Source of the DNA: JANXQG01 sp963780045
GTDB lineage: Bacteria; Planctomycetota; Planctomycetia; Pirellulales; Thermoguttaceae
Direction of reading: 5' to 3'
DNA length: 64,000 nt
NCBI GenBank assembly: GCA_963780045.1
Contig: CAVZZZ010000001.1
Coordinates: 2,976,001 to 3,040,000, forward strand
Both the position numbers and the translations under genes were made by a program. The notes beneath the pieces were generated by a model. It saw only the letters and a program-made list of their open reading frames with translations, did no database searches and was not told where the DNA came from. Positions 21,377-30,670 of this stretch are shown here, piece by piece. Every line of letters begins with the position of its first letter. Position 1 is the stretch's first letter.

Positions 21377-22543
21377 ATGTCTACCATCGATACTCGCGCC
21401 TTGCTGATGGCGGGCATACCGCAAACCAACTCCGCGCTCTACCATCGCATCCGCTTCCTGGTCGGCGATCCGGCGGCCTACGTGCAACTGCCGCTGCCGG
21501 ACGGCGGCACGCGCTCGGTGCTGATCTTGCGCGACATCGAAATGGACCGGGCGCGCCGGCAGGCCCGCGCGACGGAGGTCGCCTGCCCGCTCGACTACGC
21601 GCCGGCCAGCGGGCTATCCGGCGACCGCGAGACGGCCACCGCCCAGGCCGCCGCGGAGTGCCTCCGCCGGGCGGCCGTGAAGCGGGTTGTGGCCGATCGC
21701 ACGCTGCCCCTGATCTTCGCTGAAATCGTCCGCGAGGCAAACATCGGCGTGGAGTGCGACCCGAGCATCGGCGTTGCCGACCGCCGCCGCAAGGACGCCG
21801 AGGAGCTGGCGCACGTCCGCGAGGCGCAAGCCGTCAACGAGCAGATCATCGAGCGAACCTGCCGCATGATTGCGCGCGCGGAGGCCGGCCGCGACGGCGT
21901 GCTTTACCACGACGGCGCCGCGCTCACCTCGGAACGCGTGCGGGCGAATGTCAACCACTGGTTCATCGACCTGGGCTACGTCAATCCGCCGTCGATCATC
22001 GCCGGCGGGCAGGCTGGCGGCGATTGCCACGACCTGGGCCACGGCCCGCTGCGGACGGGCGAGCCGGTGATCGTCGACATTTTCCCGCGGAATCAGACGA
22101 CGCTCTATTACGGCGACTGCACGCGCACCGTCGTGCATGGTGACGTGCCCGACGAGGTCGCCCGAATACACGCGGCGGTGTGCTCGGCCAAGGCCGCGGG
22201 GATGGCCGCGGCGCGGGGAGGCGTGACGGGCGAGGAGGTACACAAAGCGACGATCGCCGAGATCGAGCGCCGCGGCTACAAAACCGGCCTGCCGCCGGCC
22301 GATGCCCCCGACAGCTATTGTGCGATGACGCACGGAACTGGCCACGGCATCGGCCTGGAATGCCACGAGCCGCCGCTCTTGGACTTCAAAGGCCCGGAGC
22401 TGTTGGACGGCGAACTCGTCACCATCGAGCCGGGCCTCTACCGCCGCGACCTTGGCGGCGTCCGCGTTGAGGACATCGTGCTGATCCATGCCGACCATTG
22501 TGAAACGCTGAACAAGTTGCCAGAAGGATTAGATTGGAGGTAG
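21377..22543 (+). CDS. M24-family metallopeptidase (Xaa-Pro type)
   Basis: 388 residues, intact. The C-terminal pita-bread fold has the metal ligands in VIVDIFPRN and YYGDCTRTVV (two Asp), MTHGTGHGIGLECHE (His), VTIEPGLY and VRVEDIVL (two Glu). The N-terminal domain resembles that of prolidases and aminopeptidase P. It follows the hydroxyproline operon by 20 bases, so a role in releasing proline or hydroxyproline from short peptides is a reasonable inference. Creatinase-like M24 members cannot be excluded. Confidence 0.87.
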   Translation: MSTIDTRALLMAGIPQTNSALYHRIRFLVGDPAAYVQLPLPDGGTRSVLILRDIEMDRARRQARATEVACPLDYAPASGLSGDRETATAQAAAECLRRAAVKRVVADRTLPLIFAEIVREANIGVECDPSIGVADRRRKDAEELAHVREAQAVNEQIIERTCRMIARAEAGRDGVLYHDGAALTSERVRANVNHWFIDLGYVNPPSIIAGGQAGGDCHDLGHGPLRTGEPVIVDIFPRNQTTLYYGDCTRTVVHGDVPDEVARIHAAVCSAKAAGMAAARGGVTGEEVHKATIAEIERRGYKTGLPPADAPDSYCAMTHGTGHGIGLECHEPPLLDFKGPELLDGELVTIEPGLYRRDLGGVRVEDIVLIHADHCETLNKLPEGLDWR

Positions 22544-22563
22544 TTCGTTCTGAAAGAAGCGAG

Positions 22564-25217
22564 CTACTTCCTCGGCGCCGTCGTCACCAGCAGGCTCTTT
22601 GTAAGATACTTCTGCGCGACACGGACCACATCGGCCTTTGTCACGGCGCGGATTTGGGCATCGAACCTCTTGTCGTAGTCGTAGCCCAGGCCGAGAAGCT
22701 CGTCCGCCGCCGCGGTACGGGCCTGCTCGGCTATGGTCACGTTCTCCTGGGCGTGCAGGCCGATGATCTGCTCGATCGCCGTGCGGAACTCGTCGTCGGT
22801 GATTTTGCCTTCTTTCGCCTTTTCCAAGTCGCGGCGGATGTGCTGGACGACTTCATCGAGTTTGTCGGCCCGCGGCTGCGACGTGATGACAAAGTAGCCG
22901 GGCACGGGGCCCGTCATTTCGTGGGTGAAGATGTAGTAAATCAGCCCTTCGCCGCGAAGCTCGTTGTGCAGCCAGCCGCCCGGCGTGCTGTAGCCGTTAA
23001 GGATCGCCCGCAGTACAGTCATCGCCGCGTGGTCTTGCTCGTTGTAAATGCCCGCGCACGCGAAAGCCAGGATGAGCATGGCGGTTTCCTTGCCGGTGGC
23101 CTTGTGGACGGTATTCGATTCGGCCAGCGCGTTGCTGTCGGCGGGAAAGTCGATCGGCTTGCGCTCGCCCGGCGGAAGGCCGCCGAAATGTTCTTTGACA
23201 ATCGCCATCGCGGCGTCCGGCTCGATGTCGCCAAAAACAGTCACGACCACGTTGCCGGGCAGGAACCATTCGCCGTGCAGCTTTTTCAGCTCGGCGACCG
23301 AAAGCCGGTTGATGGTATCGACCTTGCCGCTGGGATCGACGTGGTAGGGGGATGCGGCGGGCAGCGAGTCGAGAAACAGCTCATCCGCCTCCGCCGCCGC
23401 GTCGGCGCCGCGGTTCTCGACGCCGGCGACAAAAGTCAATTTCGCCCGCGCGAATTGGTCTTCGGGCAGTTGCGGGTAAAGCAACGAGTCGGCGAAGAGC
23501 TTGGCCGCTTTGGGAAAATCCTCCTTGAGGCAAGTCGCGCTTCCGTTGAAGGTGAAGCGGCCCGCGCCGAAGCCCAGCTCGCCGCCGATCGAGTCGAAAT
23601 AGGCGGCGATTTCGGCCGCCGTGGCTCCGCGAGTCGTCCCTTTGTCCAACAGGTCGGCCAGCATCGCCGCGCGGCCGGCGAGCTTCTCGCTGTCGGTCGA
23701 GCTGCCGCCCAGCACGTTGGCCTGGATATTCACCAGCGGCAAGTTGGGCACCCGCTTCACCAGCACCCGCAGGCCGTTGGGCAATCGCTCGAAATGCACG
23801 TTGCCCGATCCAGCCTCTCGCTCCTCCTTGGGCCCTTTTGCGCGCCGCCCGGCGGCGCGATGACTACGCGGTTGAGCCGAGCGGGCACGAGATACCTTCG
23901 AGCCGCCTCGCGGATTTCCGCGGCCGTGACCTGTTGGATGCGCTCCGCATAGTGGCTGTCGAAGAGCGGATCGCGCGTCGAAAGGTAGCTGACGCCAAGG
24001 CTTTCTGCCTGCTGCTGGACCGTCTGGTGCTGGAAAACGACTTCGGCCGCCTTCTGCTTCTTGGCTTTGGCCAGCTCGGCAGGGCTGACTTCCTCGTCGC
24101 GAAGCTGGTTTACCATGCGGAGGATTTTCTTTTCCGCTTCTTGCCAAGTCTCGCGATTGCTGGTCGCAGTGACGGTAAAGTAGCCGCGGACGAAGTGCGG
24201 CGTGTTGCTGTACGAGCCCACGCCCAGCACCAGGGGCACGCGGCTTTCGTACTTCAGCTTTCGCGCCAGCCGCGAACTTTCGCCCTGGCCCAAGATGTAG
24301 GCCGCCAGGTCCAGGGCGTACATGTCGCGGTTGGAAAGCGTAACAGTGGGCCAGGCCAGCGCGATGTCGTAGACCGTGCCATCCATCTCCCGCACCGATT
24401 CGCGTGGCGAAACCTGCTCGGGCTCTTCGGGCAGCGGGACGAACGTCTCGTGGCCCCGCGGCGTGCCGGTCCACTGCCGCGCGACGTGGTTTAGAACGTC
24501 TTGCGCCTTCACGTCGCCCACCACGACGAAGATCTGGTTGTTGGGAATGTATCTTTCGTGGTAGAAGTCGATAATCGTCTGGTTCGTCGTGCGATTGAGC
24601 ACTTGCAGGTATCCAATCACCGGATTCCGGACAGGATTTACGCTGTAAACCGTCAAATCGAGCTGGTCGGAGAGGACGTGCCCGCGGTCGTCTTCGTCGT
24701 CGGCCAGCTCGCGGCGAACGACCTTCAGTTCCCGCTCGAACTCCTTCGGCTCGAAGGTAATGTGCTGCATCGAGTCGGCGACCAGCTCGATGGCGGTCGG
24801 CGCGTTCGCGCCGGGCAGTCGATGAAGAAGGTCGTATGGTCGCTCGTCGTATAAGCATTGGTGACTCCGCCGAACGAGGCGATGATCTTTTCGATTTCCT
24901 TCTCGGTGCGATGCGTGGTGGTGCCGCCGGCCACGACGTGTTCCAGGACGTGGCTCAGGCCCGCGCCCAAGTAGCGGCCCTCGAACGCGCCGCCGGTATT
25001 CTGCACGTAGCAGCGGACGGTGGCCACCGGCGCCGTGTGGTTCTCCTGAATGATGACCGTCAGGCCGTTATCCAGCTTGGCCAGCGTGACATTGTCGGGC
25101 AGGTGCAGGACGCTGGTGTACTTCGGCACCGGCGGCTTTTCCTGCGCCGCGACAAGAAACTGTGACACTAGTGAAGGAAAGGCTGACGCCAAGAATTACT
25201 TTGTAAAGATATTGCAT
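22564..25217 (-). CDS. M16-family zinc peptidase, two M16 modules, exported
   Basis: About 885 residues. The first module has the inverted zinc motif HVLEH in GLSHVLEHVVAGGTTTHRTEK, and the partner glutamate region REFERELKVVRRELADDEDD lies about 70 residues on. The second, starting FERLPNGLRVLVKRVP, lacks HxxEH, as in other fused M16B proteins with one active half. Breaks: near 24808 (FFIDCPA to NAPTAIELVADSM) and near 23831-23835, where GGGCCC lost a C before KEEREAGSGNVHF. A third probable break near 25170 joins MQYLYKVILGVSLSF, a signal peptide starting at 25217, to SLVSQFLVAAQEKPP. Without that join the start would be a TTG at 25192. Confidence 0.9.
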
Positions 25218-25296
25218 GTCTTTCTGCGAAAGGGGAAAATGCGGACGATACATCCATCGAGTTAATCTTATCGAATGTGAGCAGGCGGATCGAGTT

Positions 25297-25890
25297 ATGA
25301 CTGGAAACGAGGATTCCGAATTCCCGTACCTGGTCGAGCCCGCCATTCATATCTTTTGGGGAATTATAGGTGCAACCGGTGCCGTCGCTTTCGGAACCTC
25401 GGGATTCACCGAAAAGCGAGGCCTCATATTGGACGGCATTTTCCTGCCACCGCCAGTCGCGACGGCTTTCTATTGGATAATGTGCGCGGTTCTAAGCGGT
25501 CTAGCCCTTCTGACAGTGTGTTTTGCAATACAGGCCCGACTCCGTCCTAGACGAATCTCGCTCACTCAAAATAGTGTTTCGATCCCCAGATCGCGTTGGA
25601 CACCACGCACGAAATCCATTCCGTACGCGTCAATCTCAGATTTCGCGCAGGTCAAGCTCCGTGGTCATGGATTCCTCTACGTAACTCACGCCAGCGGAAG
25701 GTCAATTGTAACCTCCGCCGGGTTTAAAAGCGCGGCGGACTACGTTTCGTTCTGTCAGATGCTAATTGCGGCGCGCCACGCGCCTTCGAGGGACGGCAAA
25801 ACCTGGAATTGCTTTGATCCGGCGCGGGGTCAGGCTTTTTCCTCTCCAGGCGACAGGGGGCTCGATTCTAGGCGCGCCGCAAAACGGTAG
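25297..25890 (+). CDS. Small membrane protein with PH-like C-terminus
   Basis: 197 residues from the ATG at 25297, unrecognised family. Two hydrophobic segments (IHIFWGIIGATGAVAFG and FYWIMCAVLSGLALLTVCFA, residues about 17-35 and 53-75) are followed by a soluble region with ISLTQNSVSIPRSRW and KSIPYASISDFAQVKL, the pattern of bacterial PH-like membrane proteins. It is divergent from the M16 gene and its base composition is lower in GC than its neighbours, consistent with acquired DNA. Its 3' end overlaps a remnant gene on the other strand. Confidence 0.55.
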   Translation: MTGNEDSEFPYLVEPAIHIFWGIIGATGAVAFGTSGFTEKRGLILDGIFLPPPVATAFYWIMCAVLSGLALLTVCFAIQARLRPRRISLTQNSVSIPRSRWTPRTKSIPYASISDFAQVKLRGHGFLYVTHASGRSIVTSAGFKSAADYVSFCQMLIAARHAPSRDGKTWNCFDPARGQAFSSPGDRGLDSRRAAKR

Positions 25891-25987
25891 TCTTACCCAC
25901 TTGCCGCGCGCCGCTCACCAAGACGATCCTAAGATTTCTCTCAAGACGCGTGAGGGAAATCTCGGCGAACCGGGGTCGATACTCCAT
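25868..25987 (-). pseudogene. N-terminal fragment of an AAA ATPase (DUF4143-type)
   Basis: A 39-codon frame reads RFAEISLTRLERNLRIVLVS then GARQVGKTTVLRRA and stop. GARQVGKTT is the Walker A of the AAA_14/DUF4143 ATPases common in mobile gene pools; the rest of that ~400-residue protein is absent. It lies in a stretch of remnants (25891-26455) with no intact gene. Confidence 0.5.
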
Positions 25988-26094
25988 TGCAGGCGCGGCG
26001 GCAAAACTGTAGTCGACCAAGATTGCCTTACCGTTACTATTGTCATTGGTAATTTGCCAGGCAATCCGAGGTCTCGCCTTTGTACGCAGAACGC

Positions 26095-26337
26095 AACTAG
26101 CCGCTGCATCTGGCGCTAAACTGGACAGATAGGAACCGTTGTCCTGCAGGCGGTAGACGTGCAGCGCATCGTAACCAGTTCATGCTTGTGGGAAGGCGAT
26201 ACGATTTCCAAGTATCCCCGATCGTAAGTCAGTTTTGTGCCGCTGAATTCAATGTCCGTCACCCGGGCCTCGCAGGTCGACCAAGTTACGTCCGACAAAA
26301 GGACGCGTTTTTCGGACTGTAAAGTCGCAATCGACAT
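26095..26337 (-). pseudogene. Uma2-family gene with internal deletion
   Basis: The ATG at 26337 begins a Uma2 N-terminus: RVLLSDVTWSTCEA and KLTYDRGYLEIVSPSHKHE. Immediately afterwards, in another frame, comes DALHVYRLQDNGSYLSSLAPDA, which resembles the Uma2 C-terminus. The central ~100 residues with the PD-(D/E)XK core are missing, so the gene is dead. An intact paralogue lies at 39.0-39.8 kb. Confidence 0.55.
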
Positions 26338-26455
26338 CGTATTGGTCCCACAATTCAGTTATCAGTTTTAGTCCGCAAAAAGCCGTGCAGCAAGGAGTCA
26401 TAACATCCTCTGCCCAGTGCTTGACCATATGCGAGCGAGTCGCCACAATCTCTTC

Positions 26456-28257
26456 ATGCCCGAAATCAAACAACTCCCCGCCCGCAGCGCAGTCAACCCC
26501 GCCGACACATGGGACCTTTCCAGCCTCTTCCCTACGGACGAAGCTTGGGAAGCAGCCTTCACTGCCTGGGAGGGCCGCATCGGCGAGTATGCGGCTTTCC
26601 AGGGCAAGTTGGGCGACGGCCCCGAAACTCTCGCCGGCTGTTTGCAGCTTGATCTCGATCTCGATCGCGCTGCGGAACGGATCAGCAACTACGCTTTCTT
26701 GAAAATGGCCGAGGATGTGGGCGAGAGCAAGTACCAGCGGATGCAGGGCCGCTTTATGAATGTCGCGAGCCGCGCGGCGCAAGCCGCCAGCTTCATACGT
26801 CCGGAAATCTTGGCCATTCCCGCGAAGACGATGGACGCTTTCTTGGCGTCGCCGTTGCTGTCGCCCTTCCAGCTCATTTTGCAGCGAGTGCTTCGCTACA
26901 AGCCGCATACGCTCGGCAACAAGGAAGAAAACCTGCTGGCGATGCAGACGGAAATGGCCCAGGCCGCCAACCAAATCTTTCGCCAACTCAACGACGCCGA
27001 CCTGCGCTTCGGCAACGTAACAAATCACGAAGGCCACGTCGTCGAGCTGAGCCACGCTTCGTTCAGCGCCTTGCTGCACTCGCCCGGCGCGACGTTCGCA
27101 AGGAAGCCTTTCACCAGTATTACCGTGAGTATTCCGACCACGATCATACGCTGGCGGCTTCGCTCAACGGTTCCATGCAGACCGACATTTACTACGCGCG
27201 GGCGAGAAATTTCAAAAGCGCGCTGGAGGCAGCGCTCTTTCCCGACCAGGTGCCCGTAGCCGTTTACGACAACCTTATCGCATCGGTCCATCGGCACTTG
27301 CCGGCGCTCTACCGCTACTACGACGTCCGGCGGCGGAAGATGGGCCTGGACGACATTCACCACTACGATACTTATGTGCCGATCCTGGCCGATTTGCAGC
27401 GCCGGCAAACGTGGGACGAGGCGGTCGAGACGGTGCTCCGTTCGCTTGAGCCGCTGGGCAGAGACTATTGCGGCGCGTTGAAAAAGGGCCTTTGCGGACG
27501 CTGGTGCGACCGCTACGAAAACCGCAACAAGCAGAGCGGGGCCTTCAGTTCCGGCACGTTCGACGGCGATCCGTATATTCTGATGAACTACCAGGCCGAC
27601 GTGCTGGACCACGTCTTCACGCTGGCGCACGAGGCGGGCCATTCGATGCACAGCCTGCTTTCCGCGCGGCGTCAGCCGTTCGCCTATTACAACTACGTTA
27701 TATTCGTGGCGGAAGTGGCCAGTACGTTCAACGAACAGCTTCTAAGCAAATACTTGCTCAAAAACGCGGCCGGCGACAAGGAGCGGGCGTTCCTCATCAA
27801 CCGCCAGTTGGACGCGATGCGTGCGACCATCTTCCGCCAAACGATGTTCGCCGAGTTCGAGAAGCTGGCCCATCAATCGGCCGAATCAGGCGAGCCGCTC
27901 ACGCTGGAGCGATTCCGCGAAATCTATGGCGGTCTCTTGCGGCTCTATTTCGGACCGGACTTCGCCATCGACGACGAACTGAGCCTGGAGTGTTTACGCA
28001 TCCCGCACTTCTACCGGGCGTTTTACGTCTACAAATACGCCACGGGCATGTCGGCCGCGATCAGCCTCGCCGAGCGGGTCACGTCCGGCGGCCAATCGGA
28101 ACTGGTGGACTACTTGAACTTCCTTGGCGGCGGCTGCTCCAAAGACCCTCTCGACCTGCTCCGCGACGCGGGCGTCGACATGGAACAGCCCGCCGCGGTG
28201 GACGCGGCCCTCAGGCAGTTTGGAGAAATGGTTGAAGAGCTCGATTCGCTGCTCTGA
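26456..28257 (+). CDS. pepF: Oligoendopeptidase F (M3 family)
   Basis: Cytoplasmic zinc oligopeptidase of about 600 residues, the normal length. WDLSSLFPTDEAWE at the N-terminus, the HExxH zinc motif in FTLAHEAGHSMHSLLS with the third ligand in VAEVASTFNEQL, and a C-terminal HFYRAFYVYKYATGMSAA are family hallmarks. One frameshift near 27088-27092 (CTCGCCCGGCGCG) separates SHASFSALLHSP from RDVRKEAFHQYYREYSDHD. The start is the ATG before PEIKQLPARS. The stop is 16 bases before the acyltransferase gene. Confidence 0.92.
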
Positions 28258-28273
28258 ACAGGCTCGCTCGAAC

Positions 28274-28891
28274 ATGGACAAAGTTTCCTTGATGCGGAAC
28301 GTGCTGGCGCTGGCGGCCCAATTCCTCAGCGGCGCCAGCTCGCGATGGATCGATTCGCAGCCGGACACCTGCCAGCGCGTCTACTTCGCCAACCACACCA
28401 GCCACCTGGACGCGATAGTCGTCTGGTCCGCGCTGCCGCAGAACGTCCGCGCCGTGACGCGGCCAGTGGCGGCCAAAGACTATTGGATCAAGGGCCGCAT
28501 CCGCCACTATTTGGCCACGCGAGTCTTCAACGCCATGCTCATCGACCGCACGGAAATCAAGGTCCACCAAAGTCCGGTTGACGTGATGGTCCGCGAGATC
28601 GGGCAGCAGTATTCGCTGATCGTCTTCCCCGAAGGCGGACGCGGCGAGGGGCTGGAAATCGGCGAGTTCAAGAGCGGGCTATACTACCTCAGCAAGAAGC
28701 GGCCCGATTTGGAGCTGATCCCCGTTTACATCGACAACATGAACCGCATTCTGCCGCGCGGCAAGGTCCTGCCGGTGCCGATGCTGAGCTGCATCACCTT
28801 CGGGCCGCCGATGTGGCTGGAGTCGGGCGAACCGAAGAATCTTTTTCTCCAGCGTGCCCGCGCCGCGGTGCAGAAGTTGAAAGAACTCTAG
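28274..28891 (+). CDS. 1-acylglycerol-3-phosphate acyltransferase family (PlsC-like)
   Basis: 205 residues, intact. The acyltransferase HX4D motif is NHTSHLD near residue 40 and the glycerol-phosphate site is VFPEGGRGEG near residue 118. It would acylate lysophosphatidate at the membrane in phospholipid synthesis. The cdsA gene follows after 9 bases, so the pair makes successive intermediates (phosphatidate, CDP-diacylglycerol). The start at 28274 is the first ATG after the pepF stop. Confidence 0.88.
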   Translation: MDKVSLMRNVLALAAQFLSGASSRWIDSQPDTCQRVYFANHTSHLDAIVVWSALPQNVRAVTRPVAAKDYWIKGRIRHYLATRVFNAMLIDRTEIKVHQSPVDVMVREIGQQYSLIVFPEGGRGEGLEIGEFKSGLYYLSKKRPDLELIPVYIDNMNRILPRGKVLPVPMLSCITFGPPMWLESGEPKNLFLQRARAAVQKLKEL

Positions 28892-28900
28892 AGCTAGGCG

Positions 28901-29863
28901 ATGACTGAAGCGACGACTTTGGCACTTGTGGGCAGCGTGCTGGTCCTGTTGGCCGGGGCGACGGTGCTGGTCCGCGCGCTTCGCACCCGCAACGACAGCG
29001 GCCTGAATACGGCGATCATTGAAACGTTCCGCATGAGGGTCCATGCCTGGTGGATACTCTGCTCGATCCTCGCCGCCACCTTTTTTCTCGGTCCGGCAGC
29101 CACCGTCATCCTCGCCGGCTTCGCCGGCTTTTGGGCCTTGCGCGAGTTTATCACGTTAACGCCGACGCGACCTAGCGACCATCGCACGCTGTTCCTCGTC
29201 TTCTTCCTGATCACGCCGTTGCAGTTTGTGCTTGTAGGTCTGAAGAACTACGAGCTCTACAGCATCATGATTCCCGTCTATGCTTTCCTCCTTATTCCCG
29301 GGCTGATCGCGCTGGAGGGTGACTACAAGCGCTTTCTCGAGCGGATCGCCAAGATCGAGGCCGGTCTTTTGATCTGCGTCTATTGCTTGAGCTACGCCCC
29401 CGCCCTGATGACTTTGAAACTGCCGGACGGGCTGCGGCCCGGCGCGAATGCGCGGCTGCTGTTCTTCTTCGTGCTCGTCGTGCAGTTCAGCGACGCCTTG
29501 CAGTACGCCTCGGCGCAGATTCCCAGCCGCCACGTGATCGTGCCCTCGATCCATCCGACGAAGACCTGGGAGGGCCTGCTGGGCGGCTCGGCAAGCGTGA
29601 CCTTGATCGGCGGCGTGCTCTGGTGGGCGACGCCGTTTCAATGGTGGATGGCGGCGGGGATGTCGCTGGTTATTTCGCTGATGGGCTTTCTCGGCAGCCT
29701 CACGCTTTCCGCCATCAAGCGCGATCGCGGCGTCCGCGACTACGGCACGCTCGTCGAAGGCCACGGCGGCCTTTTGGACCGCATCGACTCCCTCTGCTTC
29801 GCCGCCCCGGTGTTTTTTCATTTCACAAGGTACTGGCTGATTACGCAGGGCGTGGGACAATAG
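28901..29863 (+). CDS. cdsA: Phosphatidate cytidylyltransferase
   Basis: Integral membrane enzyme making CDP-diacylglycerol; 320 residues, intact, with about eight hydrophobic segments. The family signature is complete near the C-terminus: SLTLSAIKRDRGVRDYGTLV then EGHGGLLDRIDSL. Position directly after the acyltransferase gene supports the role. Its 3' end overlaps the convergent bioD gene by 23 bases. Confidence 0.93.
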   Translation: MTEATTLALVGSVLVLLAGATVLVRALRTRNDSGLNTAIIETFRMRVHAWWILCSILAATFFLGPAATVILAGFAGFWALREFITLTPTRPSDHRTLFLVFFLITPLQFVLVGLKNYELYSIMIPVYAFLLIPGLIALEGDYKRFLERIAKIEAGLLICVYCLSYAPALMTLKLPDGLRPGANARLLFFFVLVVQFSDALQYASAQIPSRHVIVPSIHPTKTWEGLLGGSASVTLIGGVLWWATPFQWWMAAGMSLVISLMGFLGSLTLSAIKRDRGVRDYGTLVEGHGGLLDRIDSLCFAAPVFFHFTRYWLITQGVGQ

Positions 29864-30557
29864 GAAAGCCTGCCAGCCTAAACCAATCGACCTCGCAGTC
29901 AAACGCAGTCATGCCGAAATCGGCCTTGGCCAACAGCGGTGCGGAGCAGTGCGCGGCAAGTTCGGCGCGGTTCGTGGATACGCTCGCGTCATCGGCCGCC
30001 GGCGGCGCGGGATGATTGAGCACGACGCCGGCGACGGGCAATCCGCCGCGGTAGTGCGATGCCGTAAACAGCGTCAGTAGCGTGGCGTTTATGGTTCCGA
30101 GAATATTGCGCGACACGACGACCAGCGGATAGCCGAAATCGCATGCCAAATCGGCTACGCACTCCTGGTCGCTAATCGGCGACAGCAGCCCGCCGGCCCC
30201 TTCGACCAGCACGATGTCGCTACCCTCGTTCCAGTAGTCCAGTCCCGTGCGTAGCAAGGCGGCATCTACGGCTTTTCCTGCCGCCCGCGCTGCCAAGTGC
30301 GGGGCCAATGGTGCAAGGAATCGCTGGGGACAGACGTGTTCCAAATCGCCCGGCCGGCCGGCGGCTTCCCAAAGCGCGGCGGCGTCGTCCGATACGATCT
30401 GGCCTCCGGCGTCCCGTATGCATCCGCTTGCCGCCGGTTTGTAGACGCCGACCCGCCGGCCGGAGGCGGCCAGCGCCCTTGCGATCAGCGACGCGACGTA
30501 GGTCTTTCCCACGCCCGTATCGGTGCCAGTGATGAAGAGGCCGGGAGGATGCGGCAT
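29841..30557 (-). CDS. bioD: Dethiobiotin synthetase
   Basis: ATP-dependent closure of the ureido ring in biotin synthesis. 238 residues from the ATG at 30557: GLFITGTDTGVGKTYVA (P-loop), YKPAASG, LVEGAGGLLSPI and VVVSRNILGTINATLLT are classic BioD motifs. The longer frame to 30611 is rejected because its extra residues come from an adjacent palindromic repeat. No other bio gene is nearby. The 3' end overlaps cdsA. Confidence 0.93.
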   Translation of the reverse strand: MPHPPGLFITGTDTGVGKTYVASLIARALAASGRRVGVYKPAASGCIRDAGGQIVSDDAAALWEAAGRPGDLEHVCPQRFLAPLAPHLAARAAGKAVDAALLRTGLDYWNEGSDIVLVEGAGGLLSPISDQECVADLACDFGYPLVVVSRNILGTINATLLTLFTASHYRGGLPVAGVVLNHPAPPAADDASVSTNRAELAAHCSAPLLAKADFGMTAFDCEVDWFRLAGFPIVPRPA

Positions 30558-30574
30558 GTCGCAAGGGAGATCAT

Positions 30575-30647
30575 GTAGGCCGGAACAAGCGCAGCGAAGT
30601 TTCGGCAGCACTATTGCCGGAACCGCGCTGCGCTTGTTCCGGCCTAC
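30575..30647. repeat. Palindromic repeat, family 1, copy 1
   Basis: Arms 30575-30607 and 30615-30647 pair at 30 of 33 positions around a seven-base loop. The outer core is GTAGGCCGGAACAAGCG. The same core forms the repeat at 37401-37503, so this is a dispersed family. It sits between bioD and the AroE-like gene, both on the minus strand. Confidence 0.9.
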
Positions 30648-30670
30648 TACTCATGTTGTGCCACCCTCTG

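Noticed and set aside
22564..24858. Single 764-codon frame as the whole M16 gene
   Set aside because: Its first third (Arg/Pro/Gly-rich) is out of phase; the real M16 sequence there is in other frames.
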